Positions 25,859 through 35,265 of a stretch of 64,000 nt of DNA are shown here, in pieces. The translations under genes were made by a program, and so were the position numbers. The stretch lies in contig NZ_CP015348.1 of assembly GCF_002109325.1 (NCBI RefSeq), forward strand, positions 2,233,501 to 2,297,500, read 5' to 3'. The notes beneath the pieces are model-generated. The model saw nothing but the letters and a program-made list of their open reading frames with translations. It searched no databases and was not told the origin of the DNA. Source of the stretch: Sporosarcina ureae (lineage in GTDB: Bacteria > Bacillota > Bacilli > Bacillales_A > Planococcaceae). Numbering within the stretch: the stretch's first letter is position 1; the number at the start of each line of letters is the position of its first letter.

Positions 25859-26779
25859 ATGAAAGACATAAAAGTAATTATCACATTAGTACTCGTCATG
25901 TTCACATGGGGAATTAACGTATCAGCTCTCAAATATCTTGTGACCTATTTCGATCCAATTACTATTACTTCATTGCGGATCATGGTCGCCGCATTATCAG
26001 TATTCATTATCTTGTTCGTACTGAAGAAAATCCGTTTGCCGAAAAATAAGGAATGGCTCTATATCCTTGGCGGTGCGATGACCAATGTTGTATTACATCA
26101 TTACTTTCTAGCTGAAGGATTGTCGAGGACCAGCGCGGCCAACGGAGGATTGATATTAGGCCTCGGACCGTTGCTGACAGCTACGTTATCCGTTCTGATT
26201 CTGAGGGAACGTGTTACATTCGTGCGATCACTCGGGTTCCTATTTGGCGGTATCGGAGTCGGAGTCATCGTCCTGGCGGGTAGTGGGACAATTGGCAAAA
26301 TCTCGTTTGGCGATATTGAAATATTTCTGTCGATTGCGTCCCAGGCACTCAGCTTCATACTGATTAAAAAAGCGTCCCAAACGATGGACGCGAAGTTGCT
26401 GACAGGATATATGTTTCTGTTCGGTTCGATGATTCTTTTTATAGTTTCGCTCGTAAAGGAACCAGGTGGCTTGGGGCGCCTGGATAGCGGAACACCATCC
26501 ATCTGGGCAATTTTCTTTTTCTCAGCTCTATTAGCTACAGCTGTCGGGCACATGTTATACAACTCCGCCATCGAAAAAATTGGTGCTGCACGCTCGTCGA
26601 TTTTCTTAAACTTGAATACGTTCTTCTCTTTAATCGCAGCTAGTCTATTTCTCGGTGAAACAATCTACCTGGCCCATTATATAGGTCTAGCATTAATTAT
26701 CGCGGGTGTGCTATTCGGCTCTGGGTCATTGGAGGCGATTATTAGGAACCGGAATAAACACGTCCCGCCTGTTGGCTAG
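25859..26779 (+). CDS. DMT-superfamily exporter (EamA family)
   Basis: This 306-residue membrane protein has ten predicted helices made of two EamA repeats (about 5-140 and 150-285), the usual length and layout of drug/metabolite exporters. Typical segments are the opening TWGINVSALKY, the end of repeat one (LGLGPLLTATLSVLILRE) and the equivalent region of repeat two (LNLNTFFSLIAAS with LFLGE). Substrates cannot be predicted within this family. The gene is monocistronic with its own promoter. A decayed copy of the second repeat lies 260 bp downstream. Confidence 0.92.
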   Translation: MKDIKVIITLVLVMFTWGINVSALKYLVTYFDPITITSLRIMVAALSVFIILFVLKKIRLPKNKEWLYILGGAMTNVVLHHYFLAEGLSRTSAANGGLILGLGPLLTATLSVLILRERVTFVRSLGFLFGGIGVGVIVLAGSGTIGKISFGDIEIFLSIASQALSFILIKKASQTMDAKLLTGYMFLFGSMILFIVSLVKEPGGLGRLDSGTPSIWAIFFFSALLATAVGHMLYNSAIEKIGAARSSIFLNLNTFFSLIAASLFLGETIYLAHYIGLALIIAGVLFGSGSLEAIIRNRNKHVPPVG

Positions 26780-27042
26780 CTATAGATATTAATTAAATAC
26801 ACGAACACTAATAATCTGATAACCAGCATTTTGGTTGTGGAGCTTGCTTCTACTTCGTGCATATAGAACAAAAATAATGAAGGACATTCGTGTAGCATGT
26901 ATATAGTATTGCGGAATATGTGGAAGTGGTGACATTAAAGTGAGTGTGGAAAGTTGTCTATGAGAGAATCATAGACGGAAAGTATAGAGTCATTTATATT
27001 CAAAACTTTGCCGACCTCATAAAGATTTTCACCGCGTAATGG

Positions 27043-27457
27043 CGAGAATTTATCTATCTCATTAGGTATTGACTTTATGAATGCGGAGCTTCTCACAGGA
27101 TATATGTTCCTTATTGGTTCAATTATTCTATTTGTTATTACGCTCTTATAGTATCTATTGGACTTAAGTGATTTATATAGAGAAATCCTCTCAGATTGAG
27201 CAATATTCATTTTAGGTTTGTTAGAAATAGCTGTTGGTTATATGGCATATAATTCAGTATTTGATAAATAGGTACTGCGTGTTCTTGCATAATGTTAAAC
27301 TTAAACACTATTTCCTACTGATGAGAGAGAATTTATTCTCAAGGGAAGTAATTTTCCAGCACATTTTATTGAATTGATATTTATTGCAGTTATAGTACAT
27401 GGCTCTGGATTTTTTTGTATTGCTATTAATAAAATAAGGAGTGGAAAAATATTGTAA
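27043..27457 (+). pseudogene. Decayed EamA-family transporter fragment
   Basis: Broken reading frames here resemble the C-terminal half of the intact exporter just upstream. AELLTGYMFLIGSIILF (from about 27090) parallels that protein's AKLLTGYMFLFGSMILF. Then LLEIAVGYMAYNS parallels LLATAVGHMLYNS, and LNLNT follows after frame breaks. Several stops and at least one shift interrupt it, and no start remains. It is a diverged paralogue in decay. The remaining stretch to 27860 shows no convincing gene; short frames near 27490-27690 are not protein-like. Confidence 0.72.
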
Positions 27458-27779
27458 TTCCTCAGGTGATGAAAAGGATGAATGTCTTAAAAGGTCAACT
27501 TTGAAGCCATTCGTTTAGTAGAATTGAAAGACACTGGAGTTAATATTAAAGTGTCAAATTTTCAAAAAGTGAATTTTTATATTAAGCGTTAGAAAATACA
27601 GAAAAATAAACCTTGATTTATCAGATAAGATTGAATATACTTTTAATCAATATAGGGAGGTAGAAACATTAAAGCTCTCAATGCTAAATAAAAACTTGAG
27701 TTATGTAATTACTAACTGGAAAAAGAAATATACTTACTTCAAGTTTTATTAATGATGTTTTTTTAATTCTCTATCAAAA

Positions 27780-27804
27780 CGTCGTTCATCAATGCTGAAC
27801 GACG
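27780..27804. promoter_or_regulatory. 9-bp perfect inverted repeat before the sugar-acid operon
   Basis: CGTCGTTCA and TGAACGACG flank 7 nt, about 60 bp before the first gene of the operon. There is no good T-run on the plus strand, so an operator is more likely than a terminator. Confidence 0.45.
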
Positions 27805-27863
27805 GTATGGTTTAAGAACGGTGTTTAGTAATAATGAATATGAAATAACGGGGAGTGAGAGCT

Positions 27864-28778
27864 TTGAAGATCGCTTTAATAGGTTTAGGAAAGATGGGAA
27901 GAAATCTGGCGATTAATATTTTACAAAAAGGCTATTCTGTAACCGGTTACGATATTCTTCCCCAAGTAAAGGATCAATTGTTGCGAGAAGAAATATTTCA
28001 GACTGAAAAGTTCAAGTTTATTAGTGAATGGGAATCATTTATACAGGTAATCAAGCCTGAAGACATAATCTTAATACTCATTCCGCATGGTGAAGAAACA
28101 GAATTAATGTTAGAACAACTTTTGAAAGCCCTTCCAAAAGGTTCTACAGTACTAGAATGCGGGAATTCTCATTATAAAGAAATTGAAAAATGGAATGAGG
28201 TATATCTAAAAGCTGGTCTGAACCTACTTGATGTTGGTACAAGTGGCGGGATAGACGGTGCTAGAGAAGGACTTTGCGTAATGATAGGCGGAAACCATGA
28301 TAGCTATAAACGAATTGAACCATTTTTAATCGAGATTTGCTGTGAAGGTGGACTTTTGTATACCGGTAAAACAGGTAGTGGACATTATTTAAAAATGATC
28401 CATAACGGTATTGAATACGGAATGATGCAAGCAATTGCAGAAGGATTTGAAGTATTGAATGAAAGTCCATATCCATTTGATTATAAGGAAGTGGCGCGAC
28501 TTTGGAATAATGGATCAGTCATTAGAAGTTGGCTGATGGAGCTTGTAGAGGAATCATTCAGGAAGGAACCCAGATTAGAATCCATTGTCGGAAAGATGAA
28601 TGCGTCGGGAGAAGCACAATGGATGGTAGAAGAAGCAATGGATTTGAATGTGCCGGTTCCAGTTACAGCCTTATCGTTAATGGTACGGAACCGATCAATG
28701 CAGGAAGATACTTTCAGTGGAAAGGTCGTGGCTGCATTAAGAAAAGAATTCGGTGGTCATGAGGTAGAGGGGAAGTGA
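27864..28778 (+). CDS. 6-phosphogluconate dehydrogenase-like NAD(P) oxidoreductase (short YqeC/Gnd type)
   Basis: This 304-residue enzyme has an N-terminal Rossmann fold (IALIGLGKMGRN), then a helical 6PGDH domain. The family substrate loop reads DVGTSGGIDGAREG and the catalytic Lys lies in SGHYLKMIHNGIEYGM. Short forms of 6PGDH of about 300 residues decarboxylate 6-phosphogluconate to ribulose-5-phosphate. TTG 27864 is the likely start (GGGGAG 8 nt upstream); GTG 27855 is the alternative. It heads an operon of aldonate enzymes that also holds rpiA, so a branch from phosphogluconate to ribose-5-phosphate is plausible. Action on another phospho-aldonate is possible. Confidence 0.85.
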   Translation: MKIALIGLGKMGRNLAINILQKGYSVTGYDILPQVKDQLLREEIFQTEKFKFISEWESFIQVIKPEDIILILIPHGEETELMLEQLLKALPKGSTVLECGNSHYKEIEKWNEVYLKAGLNLLDVGTSGGIDGAREGLCVMIGGNHDSYKRIEPFLIEICCEGGLLYTGKTGSGHYLKMIHNGIEYGMMQAIAEGFEVLNESPYPFDYKEVARLWNNGSVIRSWLMELVEESFRKEPRLESIVGKMNASGEAQWMVEEAMDLNVPVPVTALSLMVRNRSMQEDTFSGKVVAALRKEFGGHEVEGK

Positions 28779-28785
28779 ACTTATA

Positions 28786-29742
28786 GTGACAGATGTATTT
28801 ACAATTGGCGAAACGATGGTGATATTTCAGTCTCAAGCAATAGGTAACTTAGAAGATCTTCCACAGATATATCAGAAGATCGGAGGTGCAGAGTCCAACT
28901 TTGCTACTGGTCTAGCACGTCTAGGTCATCGAGTTTCGTATATGAGCAAATTGGGAAATGATCCATTTGGTCGTCGTATCCTAAAAAGTATTAAATCAGA
29001 AGGAATTGATACTACTCATCTCAAGATGATAGAAAATGCCCAAACGGGTCTTTTATTTAAAGAACAAAAATTCAGCGATGTCATGAACGTATACTATTAC
29101 CGAAAAGATTCTGCGGCAAGCCACATGCAAAAGGAAGAACTTCCTGAAGACATCTTTGAAGGACTGAAATATCTACATGTTACAGGAGTAACTCCAGCTC
29201 TAAGCAGCTCTTGTAAAGAACTTGTATTTAAAGCGATAGAATTAGCACGCAAACATGACGTTAAAATTATTTTTGATCCCAATATTCGATTTAAGCTTTG
29301 GGACAAGGAAGAGGCATTTGAAGTCTTAAATGCGATTGCCGTAAAAGCAGATTATATTTTGGCGGGTATAGAAGAAGCGGCTTTTCTGACAAAGCAAACC
29401 GAAGTCCGCGAAATTTGCCAAACGTTACAAACAAATACACAGCAAATCATAGTCATTAAGCGTGGAAAAGAGAGTACAGTGCTGTATGAACATGGGAATT
29501 ATAAAGAGATTCCTGTCGTGAATGTTGCTAATATAGTCGATCCTGTAGGTGCAGGTGATGCATTTGCAGCGGGATTCGTGCACGGCCTTTTGTTAAACTG
29601 TCGTCATGAAGAAAGTGTACGATACGGAAATAGCCTTGGCGCAAGAGTTATCCAGCAGTTTGGTGATATAGACGGTTTACCTACACTGGAAGAATTCAAT
29701 GAAGGACTTAAAGGCGACTTCACATCAGACGTAAGGAGGTAG
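28786..29742 (+). CDS. kdgK: 2-keto-3-deoxygluconate kinase (PfkB family)
   Basis: This 318-residue cytosolic sugar kinase has the PfkB signatures: the N-terminal GGAESNFATGLARLG and the C-terminal ATP/anion-hole motif DPVGAGDAFAAGF with the catalytic Asp. The opening FTIGETMVIF and the overall length fit KdgK, which phosphorylates 2-keto-3-deoxygluconate (or the galactonate epimer) to KDPG. The start is GTG with GAGGGGAAGTG upstream, 8 nt after the previous stop. The aldolase gene follows directly, so kinase and aldolase form the classic pair. Confidence 0.9.
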   Translation: MTDVFTIGETMVIFQSQAIGNLEDLPQIYQKIGGAESNFATGLARLGHRVSYMSKLGNDPFGRRILKSIKSEGIDTTHLKMIENAQTGLLFKEQKFSDVMNVYYYRKDSAASHMQKEELPEDIFEGLKYLHVTGVTPALSSSCKELVFKAIELARKHDVKIIFDPNIRFKLWDKEEAFEVLNAIAVKADYILAGIEEAAFLTKQTEVREICQTLQTNTQQIIVIKRGKESTVLYEHGNYKEIPVVNVANIVDPVGAGDAFAAGFVHGLLLNCRHEESVRYGNSLGARVIQQFGDIDGLPTLEEFNEGLKGDFTSDVRR

Positions 29743-29751
29743 TTCGTTATA

Positions 29752-30411
29752 TTGAGAAAATGGGATAAACTTAAAATTATTGAAGAAAACGGTGTAGTGG
29801 TGGTGTTGAGGAAAATTCACCCTGAACAGATTAACAAAGTGATCGAAACGTTGGTTAACAGTGGAATCAAGGTATTGGAAATCACAGCAGATAGTGAAAA
29901 TAGTTACGATACTATACGCGACATGAAAAAGAAATATGGGGATCAAGTGCTAATCGGTGCCGGTACTGTGTTAGACAAAGAAACGGCGAAATTGGCAGCC
30001 GATGCACAAGCTGATTTTATTTTTTCACCAAATTTAGATGTAGAAGTGATTCAGACAGCGAATCGATATGGCTGTATTTCCATCCCGGGTGTATATACCC
30101 CTACAGAAATCGTAACGGCATATACCGCAGGGGCAGATTTAGTTAAAGTTTTCCCTGCTACGACATTAGGGCCGAGCTACTTTAAAGATTTACAAGGTCC
30201 ACTAGCTCATATTCCTATGATGCCAACAGGTGGAATAGGGCTGGAGAATATGGGTGAATTCCTAGCGAATGGGGCTATAGCTATTGGGGTAGGAAGCTCA
30301 CTTTTGAACAAAAAGCTTATTGACACGGGAAACTACGAGGAGCTTGGTGAGAAAGCAAGAAGCTTTGTAAACCGATTTAATGAGGTGAAAGCATGCGAAT
30401 CAAGGAAATAG
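29752..30411 (+). CDS. kdgA: 2-dehydro-3-deoxy-6-phospho-gluconate/galactonate aldolase
   Basis: This class I aldolase of 219 residues has the KDPG-aldolase landmarks: the catalytic Glu in [34 protein letters not shown] and the Schiff-base Lys in ADLVKVFPA. It splits the phosphorylated keto-deoxy acid to pyruvate and glyceraldehyde-3-phosphate. The start is TTG with a strong TAAGGAGGT site. The last 19 nt overlap the start of the dehydratase gene, indicating coupling. The next gene points to galactonate, so the KDPGal epimer is a likely substrate. Confidence 0.93.
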   Translation: MRKWDKLKIIEENGVVVVLRKIHPEQINKVIETLVNSGIKVLEITADSENSYDTIRDMKKKYGDQVLIGAGTVLDKETAKLAADAQADFIFSPNLDVEVIQTANRYGCISIPGVYTPTEIVTAYTAGADLVKVFPATTLGPSYFKDLQGPLAHIPMMPTGGIGLENMGEFLANGAIAIGVGSSLLNKKLIDTGNYEELGEKARSFVNRFNEVKACESRK

Positions 30412-31541
30412 AAACGTTCCGAGTTCCCCCGAGATGGCTTTTCTTGAAGATTACAACTGATGAAGGCTTAGTTGGTTGGGGTGAACCAATAGTAGAAGGG
30501 CGTGCTTCCACCGTAGAGGCATGCGTTCATGAACTGAGTGAATATTTGATAGGAAATGACCCAATGCGAATTGAAGACATTTGGAACACACTATATCGTT
30601 CGGGATTTTATCGTGGTGGACCTATCCTGATGAGTGCGATAGCGGGAATTGATCAGGCGCTTTGGGATATTAAAGGGAAATTCTATAATGCTCCTATATA
30701 CGAACTTATGGGAGGTGCTTGTAGAGACAAGGTGAAAGTATATTCTTGGATCGGTGGAGATCGTCCTTCAGATGTACTGGAACAAGCAAAAAAGGCGAAA
30801 GAAAATGGTTTCCAGGCAATTAAGATGAATGCAACTGAAGAGCTTCAAATTATAGATAGTTATTCGAAAATTGACAATGTTCTAGAAAGGGTGGCTTTGA
30901 TTAGGGAAGGGTTAGGTTCTGATTTTGGAATCGGAATAGATTTCCATGGACGTGTGCATAAACCGATGGCAAAAATTTTGGCGAAAGAGCTTGAACAATT
31001 TCGTCCAATGTTCATAGAAGAACCTGTCTTAGCTGAAAATAATGAAGCGCTCAAGGAAGTTGCTAGACATAGTAACATCCCTATTGCAACAGGTGAGAGA
31101 ATGTACTCTAGATGGGATTTTAAGAAAATCTTGCAGGAAGGATATGTAGATATTATCCAGCCGGACTTATCACATGCGGGTGGAATTACCGAATGTAAAA
31201 AGATATTTTCGATGGCGGAAGCCTATGATGTAGCAGTAGCTCCTCATTGTCCCTTAGGCCCAATAGCTCTTGCGGCATGTTTACAAGTTGATACCACAAG
31301 CTATAATGTTTTTATTCAAGAACAAAGCCTGGGCATTCACTACAATAAGGGGAATGACGTGTTGGATTATCTGAATGATCAATCTGTCTTCAAATTCGAG
31401 GATGGATATGCCAAGAATCTTACAGCACCAGGACTGGGAATTAGTATTAATGAGTCCTATGTAAGGGAGAAACAAAAGGAAGGGCATAACTGGAAAAACC
31501 CAATTTGGCGGCATGAAGATGGGACGGTTGCGGAATGGTAA
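30393..31541 (+). CDS. dgoD: D-galactonate dehydratase-type enolase-superfamily enzyme
   Basis: This 382-residue enzyme has the same length as E. coli DgoD and the mandelate-racemase-type architecture. The metal ligands lie in GIDFHGRVH (Asp), IEEPV (Glu) and [10 protein letters not shown] (Glu), and the acid/base His in [13 protein letters not shown]. Such dehydratases turn galactonate into 2-keto-3-deoxygalactonate. The kinase and aldolase genes just before would complete the De Ley-Doudoroff route. It is translated from ATG 30393 (GAGGTGAAAGC) within the end of the aldolase gene. Subgroup specificity (galactonate versus other aldonates) is inferred from resemblance only. Confidence 0.88.
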   Translation: MRIKEIETFRVPPRWLFLKITTDEGLVGWGEPIVEGRASTVEACVHELSEYLIGNDPMRIEDIWNTLYRSGFYRGGPILMSAIAGIDQALWDIKGKFYNAPIYELMGGACRDKVKVYSWIGGDRPSDVLEQAKKAKENGFQAIKMNATEELQIIDSYSKIDNVLERVALIREGLGSDFGIGIDFHGRVHKPMAKILAKELEQFRPMFIEEPVLAENNEALKEVARHSNIPIATGERMYSRWDFKKILQEGYVDIIQPDLSHAGGITECKKIFSMAEAYDVAVAPHCPLGPIALAACLQVDTTSYNVFIQEQSLGIHYNKGNDVLDYLNDQSVFKFEDGYAKNLTAPGLGISINESYVREKQKEGHNWKNPIWRHEDGTVAEW

Positions 31542-32203
31542 GCCCTTACGAAAAGAATATAAATAATGAAGAAAAAAATGCGTTGGCAAATTTGGCGGTT
31601 TCATTAGTTGAAAATAAAACTGTTATAGGTTTAGGATCTGGCTCAACCATCGGTTTTTTTCTAGAGCATTTAGCATTGCGAATGAAAGAAGAAAAATTGG
31701 AGCTGAAATTCATTGCTTCTTCTAATAAGATTGCAAAGCAAGCGAAAAAACTGAACCTTCAACTTATTGAGATTGAGGATGTACCTTTTATTGATCAGGC
31801 ATTTGATGGTGCAGATAGAGTAGATCTGAATAGCAATCTAATTAAAGGAGGTGGAGGGTCACTTTTTCGTGAACGACAAGTATTGCTGAAAGCTGAGCAA
31901 CGGTATATTTTAGCGGATTCCTCAAAATTCACAAATAGTCTTTTGGGTCAAATCATCCCTCTAGAGATTGTACCGTTTAATGCATCGTTTACAATTAAAA
32001 GAATTGAAAGTTTGGGGTACAAAATTGCATTAAGAAAAGATGGGGACAACAATTTTATTACCGACAATGGAAACTGGATTGTAGATGTATCGAAACAAAA
32101 AAGTGTATCACCAGCAGATATTTATGAGCAGCTAAAACTAATATCGGGTGTCGTGGAAATTGGTTTATTCCTAAATGAAGATTATCATATATTAAAAACC
32201 TAA
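31535..32203 (+). CDS. rpiA: Ribose-5-phosphate isomerase A
   Basis: This 222-residue isomerase shows the RpiA motifs [18 protein letters not shown] (variable in the family), FDGADRVD and [12 protein letters not shown], with the catalytic Asp, Glu and Lys region present. RpiA interconverts ribose-5- and ribulose-5-phosphate. It overlaps the dgoD stop by 7 nt and closes the first sugar-acid operon. RpiA is unusual in such an operon. With the 6PGDH-like first gene it would process ribulose-5-phosphate into the pentose pathway. Confidence 0.92.
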   Translation: MVSPYEKNINNEEKNALANLAVSLVENKTVIGLGSGSTIGFFLEHLALRMKEEKLELKFIASSNKIAKQAKKLNLQLIEIEDVPFIDQAFDGADRVDLNSNLIKGGGGSLFRERQVLLKAEQRYILADSSKFTNSLLGQIIPLEIVPFNASFTIKRIESLGYKIALRKDGDNNFITDNGNWIVDVSKQKSVSPADIYEQLKLISGVVEIGLFLNEDYHILKT

Positions 32204-32260
32204 CTAATCAAGTGAGTATAAACCTAAAAACCGAACCTAATACCAAATATTACGAATCAA

Positions 32261-32276
32261 ATGAAAGCGCTTGCTT
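32261..32276 (+). promoter_or_regulatory. cre-like CcpA site before the TRAP transporter genes
   Basis: ATGAAAGCGCTTGCTT matches the cre consensus with one mismatch, 53 nt before dctP. It implies catabolite repression of uptake. Confidence 0.6.
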
Positions 32277-32328
32277 TAAGCGATAGCTTGGAATGCCATT
32301 CATTATTACAAAATGAGGAGGAGTTATA

Positions 32329-33369
32329 TTGAAAAAGAATTTAATAATGATATTTACTTTATTGCTAATGAGCGTATTAGTAGCAGCTTGTGGAAATGGT
32401 GAGAGCGACAGCACTAAAGGAGCTGGGGAAGCATCAGCAGACTCTGGCGAAACAAAGAAATTAAGAATAAGCCTTGGTTTAAATGATAAAACACCTCTAT
32501 ATAAAAGTTCTGAAAAGTTTAAGGAACTTGTAGAGGAAAAAACAGATTCACTGAACGTAGAAATTTATCATTCTGGTCAAATTGCAGATGACCGTTCTGC
32601 GATTGAGATGTTGCAATTTGGTACGTTGGATATAACAATTCCTTCTACGGCTCCATTTACTTCGTTCGTTCCTGAATATGGTGTGTTCGACTTACCGTTT
32701 ACACTGAAGAACACAGATGTAGTAGATAAAGTATTGCAAGGAAAAATAGGTGATGAGCTTGCAGAAAAAGCTAGTGAACAAGGTGTTAAGCAACTGGCTT
32801 GGTGGGAAAATGGATTCCGTCAATTAACGAACAGTAAAACTTCGGTTAAGACATTGGATGATTTGAACGGGTTAAAGGTTCGTACTATGGAAAACGATAT
32901 CCATCTAGGTGCTTGGAAAGCAATGGGGGCAAATCCGACTCCAATGGCATTTACAGAGTTGTTTACGGCGATGCAACAGAAAACAGTAGATGGTCAAGAA
33001 AACCCATATCCAACAATTTTATTGGAAAAATATCCTGAAGTCCAAAAGCATGTGACGGAAACTAATCATATTTATTCGCCATTTATTTTCTTGATCAGCC
33101 AAAAGACTTGGGACGGCTTGACAGAAGAACAGCAGGAAATTGTAGAAAGTGCAGCGCTAGAAGCTGGAGAGCACAACCGAAAGCTTTCGCGTGAAACAGC
33201 AGCATCCGCACTAGAAGAACTAAAAGTGCAAATGGAATATAGCAAAGTTAGTGATGCTGAATTGGAAAAGTTCCGTGAAGCTGTGAAGCCTGTCATAGAA
33301 AAGTATAAAGAGAGTATTGGAGAAGATTTCGTAGAGAAGTATTTAAATGAAGTCAATAACGCTGAATAA
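32329..33369 (+). CDS. dctP: TRAP transporter substrate-binding lipoprotein (DctP family)
   Basis: This is the extracytoplasmic solute receptor of a TRAP importer, 346 residues. A lipoprotein signal peptide ends in the lipobox LVAAC (Cys near residue 21), followed by a Ser/Gly/Glu-rich linker. The DctP fold shows the family carboxylate-binding Arg region (GLKVRTMENDIH) and PTPMAFTELFTAMQQKTVDGQENP. The start is TTG with GAGGAGGAG upstream. The ligand is probably an aldonate or uronate, as the next genes encode sugar-acid dehydratases. A terminator-like hairpin separates it from the membrane subunits. Confidence 0.94.
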   Translation: MKKNLIMIFTLLLMSVLVAACGNGESDSTKGAGEASADSGETKKLRISLGLNDKTPLYKSSEKFKELVEEKTDSLNVEIYHSGQIADDRSAIEMLQFGTLDITIPSTAPFTSFVPEYGVFDLPFTLKNTDVVDKVLQGKIGDELAEKASEQGVKQLAWWENGFRQLTNSKTSVKTLDDLNGLKVRTMENDIHLGAWKAMGANPTPMAFTELFTAMQQKTVDGQENPYPTILLEKYPEVQKHVTETNHIYSPFIFLISQKTWDGLTEEQQEIVESAALEAGEHNRKLSRETAASALEELKVQMEYSKVSDAELEKFREAVKPVIEKYKESIGEDFVEKYLNEVNNAE

Positions 33370-33385
33370 ATGAAAAGTCCACAAA

Positions 33386-33424
33386 GAAAAAAGCAAGTTA
33401 ATCACTATTAACTTGCTTTTTTTC
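33386..33424 (+). terminator. Intercistronic terminator/attenuator between dctP and dctQ
   Basis: A stem of about 15 bp (AAAAAGCAAGTTAA and TTAACTTGCTTTTT) with a short loop ends in a T-run. Partial read-through would give more binding protein than membrane subunits. Confidence 0.85.
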
Positions 33425-33449
33425 AAAAGCAGGTGGGAGGAGCTATGAT

Positions 33450-33962
33450 ATGCCAGTCTTAAGATGGATCGATCATAACGTGGAACGAGTGATATTGTTC
33501 TTGTTGTTGTCAGTCATGACAATTGTAATTATACTGCAAGTCTTTATGAGATACGTTGTTGAAAGCTCTTTGACATGGTCTGAAGAGTTAGCACGATTTT
33601 GCTTTGTCTGGCTCATTTACATAGGGATTAGTTATGGGGTAAAACGAGCAAGACACATTCGTGTGGAAGCGCTATTATCTGTATTTAAAAGGCGAGGTAA
33701 ATATGTCATTAACATGATAGCGCATCTTATGTTCTTGTTCTTTGCATTAATTGCAGTCTACTATGGCTTTACAATTTACCAGGCTATTAAAGGTACCGGT
33801 CAGGTAGCACCATCAATCAGAATCTCCATGTCGATCATGTATTTAGGGATGCCCATAGGAATGCTATTAACTTCAGTTCGTTTGATTCAAAGAATATATA
33901 TAGAAACCAAGCTATATCGATCCAATGAAGAAATAATTGATAACGATATACCGAGATTATAA
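33450..33962 (+). CDS. dctQ: TRAP transporter small membrane subunit (DctQ family)
   Basis: This 170-residue protein has four membrane helices, the standard DctQ size. The conserved stretch TWSEELARFCFVWLIYIG after the first helix and KRARHIRVEAL after the second are typical of the family. It scaffolds the large subunit DctM in the membrane. The gene starts with a GGTGGGAGGAG site and ends just before the dctM ribosome site. The overlapping frame upstream of dctM is not its start. Confidence 0.93.
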   Translation: MPVLRWIDHNVERVILFLLLSVMTIVIILQVFMRYVVESSLTWSEELARFCFVWLIYIGISYGVKRARHIRVEALLSVFKRRGKYVINMIAHLMFLFFALIAVYYGFTIYQAIKGTGQVAPSIRISMSIMYLGMPIGMLLTSVRLIQRIYIETKLYRSNEEIIDNDIPRL

Positions 33963-33975
33963 GGAGGGTGATAGA

Positions 33976-35244
33976 ATGGGTGTCTTAATATTTGTATCTT
34001 TTGCAATCCTACTGATACTTACCGTACCTATTGGAATTGCCCTGGGTCTGTCTGCAGTAATTGCCCTTCTCATTGACGGATCTATTCCGGTAGAATTCAT
34101 AATAAAAGAATTGACAACATCTACAAACTCATTTCCTCTATTAGCAATCCCATTCTTTATTTTAGCGGGTGAAATTATGGGGAAGGGCGGTATTTCTATC
34201 CGTCTGATTGCTGTAGCGGAATCCTTAGTTGGATCTGTTACAGGTGGTTTAGCTATGACGGCCATTGTCACGTCCATGTTCTTCGCAGCTATTTCAGGTT
34301 CGGGACCTGCGACTGTAGCTGCTGTTGGTGGTCTGATGATACCGGCCATGGTTAAAAAGGGGTATGATATCAAATTCTCGACGGCCGTTATTGCATCAGC
34401 GGGTTCGATAGGTGTCATAATACCGCCTTCAATTCCAATGGTCATGTATGGAGTTTCCGGAAGCGTATCTATAGGCGACATGTTCATGGCAGGTATCGTA
34501 CCGGGCATCATGGTGGGTCTAGGATTAATGGTTTACGCATATTACTATTCCAAAAAAGCAGGTTATAAAGGTAGTACGGATAAAATCTCCTTCAGCCGTA
34601 TTTTGAAACAAGTCTGGCTGGCCAAATGGTCATTGTTGATTCCTGTTATTATTTTGGGCGGAATCTATGGTGGGATCTTTACACCCACAGAAGCTGCTGC
34701 AATAGCAGTGTTTATTGGGTTCATAATTGGCGCATTCGTTTATAGAGAATTAAAGTTCAAGGACATCTCAGATATCTTCGTCGATTCTGCGCTAATGACT
34801 GCTACCATCTTAGTTATTGTGGGTAGTGCAACAGGGTTTGGGAAGCTGTTGGCAATGGAGCAAATCCCAATAAAAATTGCGGATTATATGCTATCACTTT
34901 CTTCAGAACCCTTCATCATTATTTTATTAATCATTGTACTTTTGCTAATCGTAGGATGTTTTATGGACACGATTGCAGCAATCATCATTCTGACACCGAT
35001 CTTGTTACCTATAGCAACGCTTGTCGGCTTCGATCCGATTCACTTTGGCATCATCATGATTATTTCATTGGCAATTGGCTTCATTACACCTCCTGTGGGA
35101 GTAAACTTATTTGTCGGTTCTAGTATTTCAGGAGTTAGTATGGAGTCATTATCAAAAGCAATCGTACCGTTTATCATCTCAATGATATTTGTTTTACTGG
35201 TTGTATCATTTATTCCAGGTTTATCGTTACTATTTCTAGATTAA
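33976..35244 (+). CDS. dctM: TRAP transporter large membrane subunit (DctM family)
   Basis: This 422-residue protein has about 12-13 helices and is the ion-coupled transport subunit. Family landmarks include FPLLAIPFFILAGEIM, AISGSGPATVAAVGG and IIPPSIPMVMYGV, with a repeated half later (GCFMDTIAAIIILTPILLP, GFITPPVGVNLF). The frame is open from 33937, but ATG 33976 has AGGAGGGTGA immediately before it and starts at the first helix. DctPQM together form a sodium-driven importer for an acidic sugar derivative. Confidence 0.95.
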   Translation: MGVLIFVSFAILLILTVPIGIALGLSAVIALLIDGSIPVEFIIKELTTSTNSFPLLAIPFFILAGEIMGKGGISIRLIAVAESLVGSVTGGLAMTAIVTSMFFAAISGSGPATVAAVGGLMIPAMVKKGYDIKFSTAVIASAGSIGVIIPPSIPMVMYGVSGSVSIGDMFMAGIVPGIMVGLGLMVYAYYYSKKAGYKGSTDKISFSRILKQVWLAKWSLLIPVIILGGIYGGIFTPTEAAAIAVFIGFIIGAFVYRELKFKDISDIFVDSALMTATILVIVGSATGFGKLLAMEQIPIKIADYMLSLSSEPFIIILLIIVLLLIVGCFMDTIAAIIILTPILLPIATLVGFDPIHFGIIMIISLAIGFITPPVGVNLFVGSSISGVSMESLSKAIVPFIISMIFVLLVVSFIPGLSLLFLD

Positions 35245-35265
35245 TATTAAATAGGAGTGAACAAT

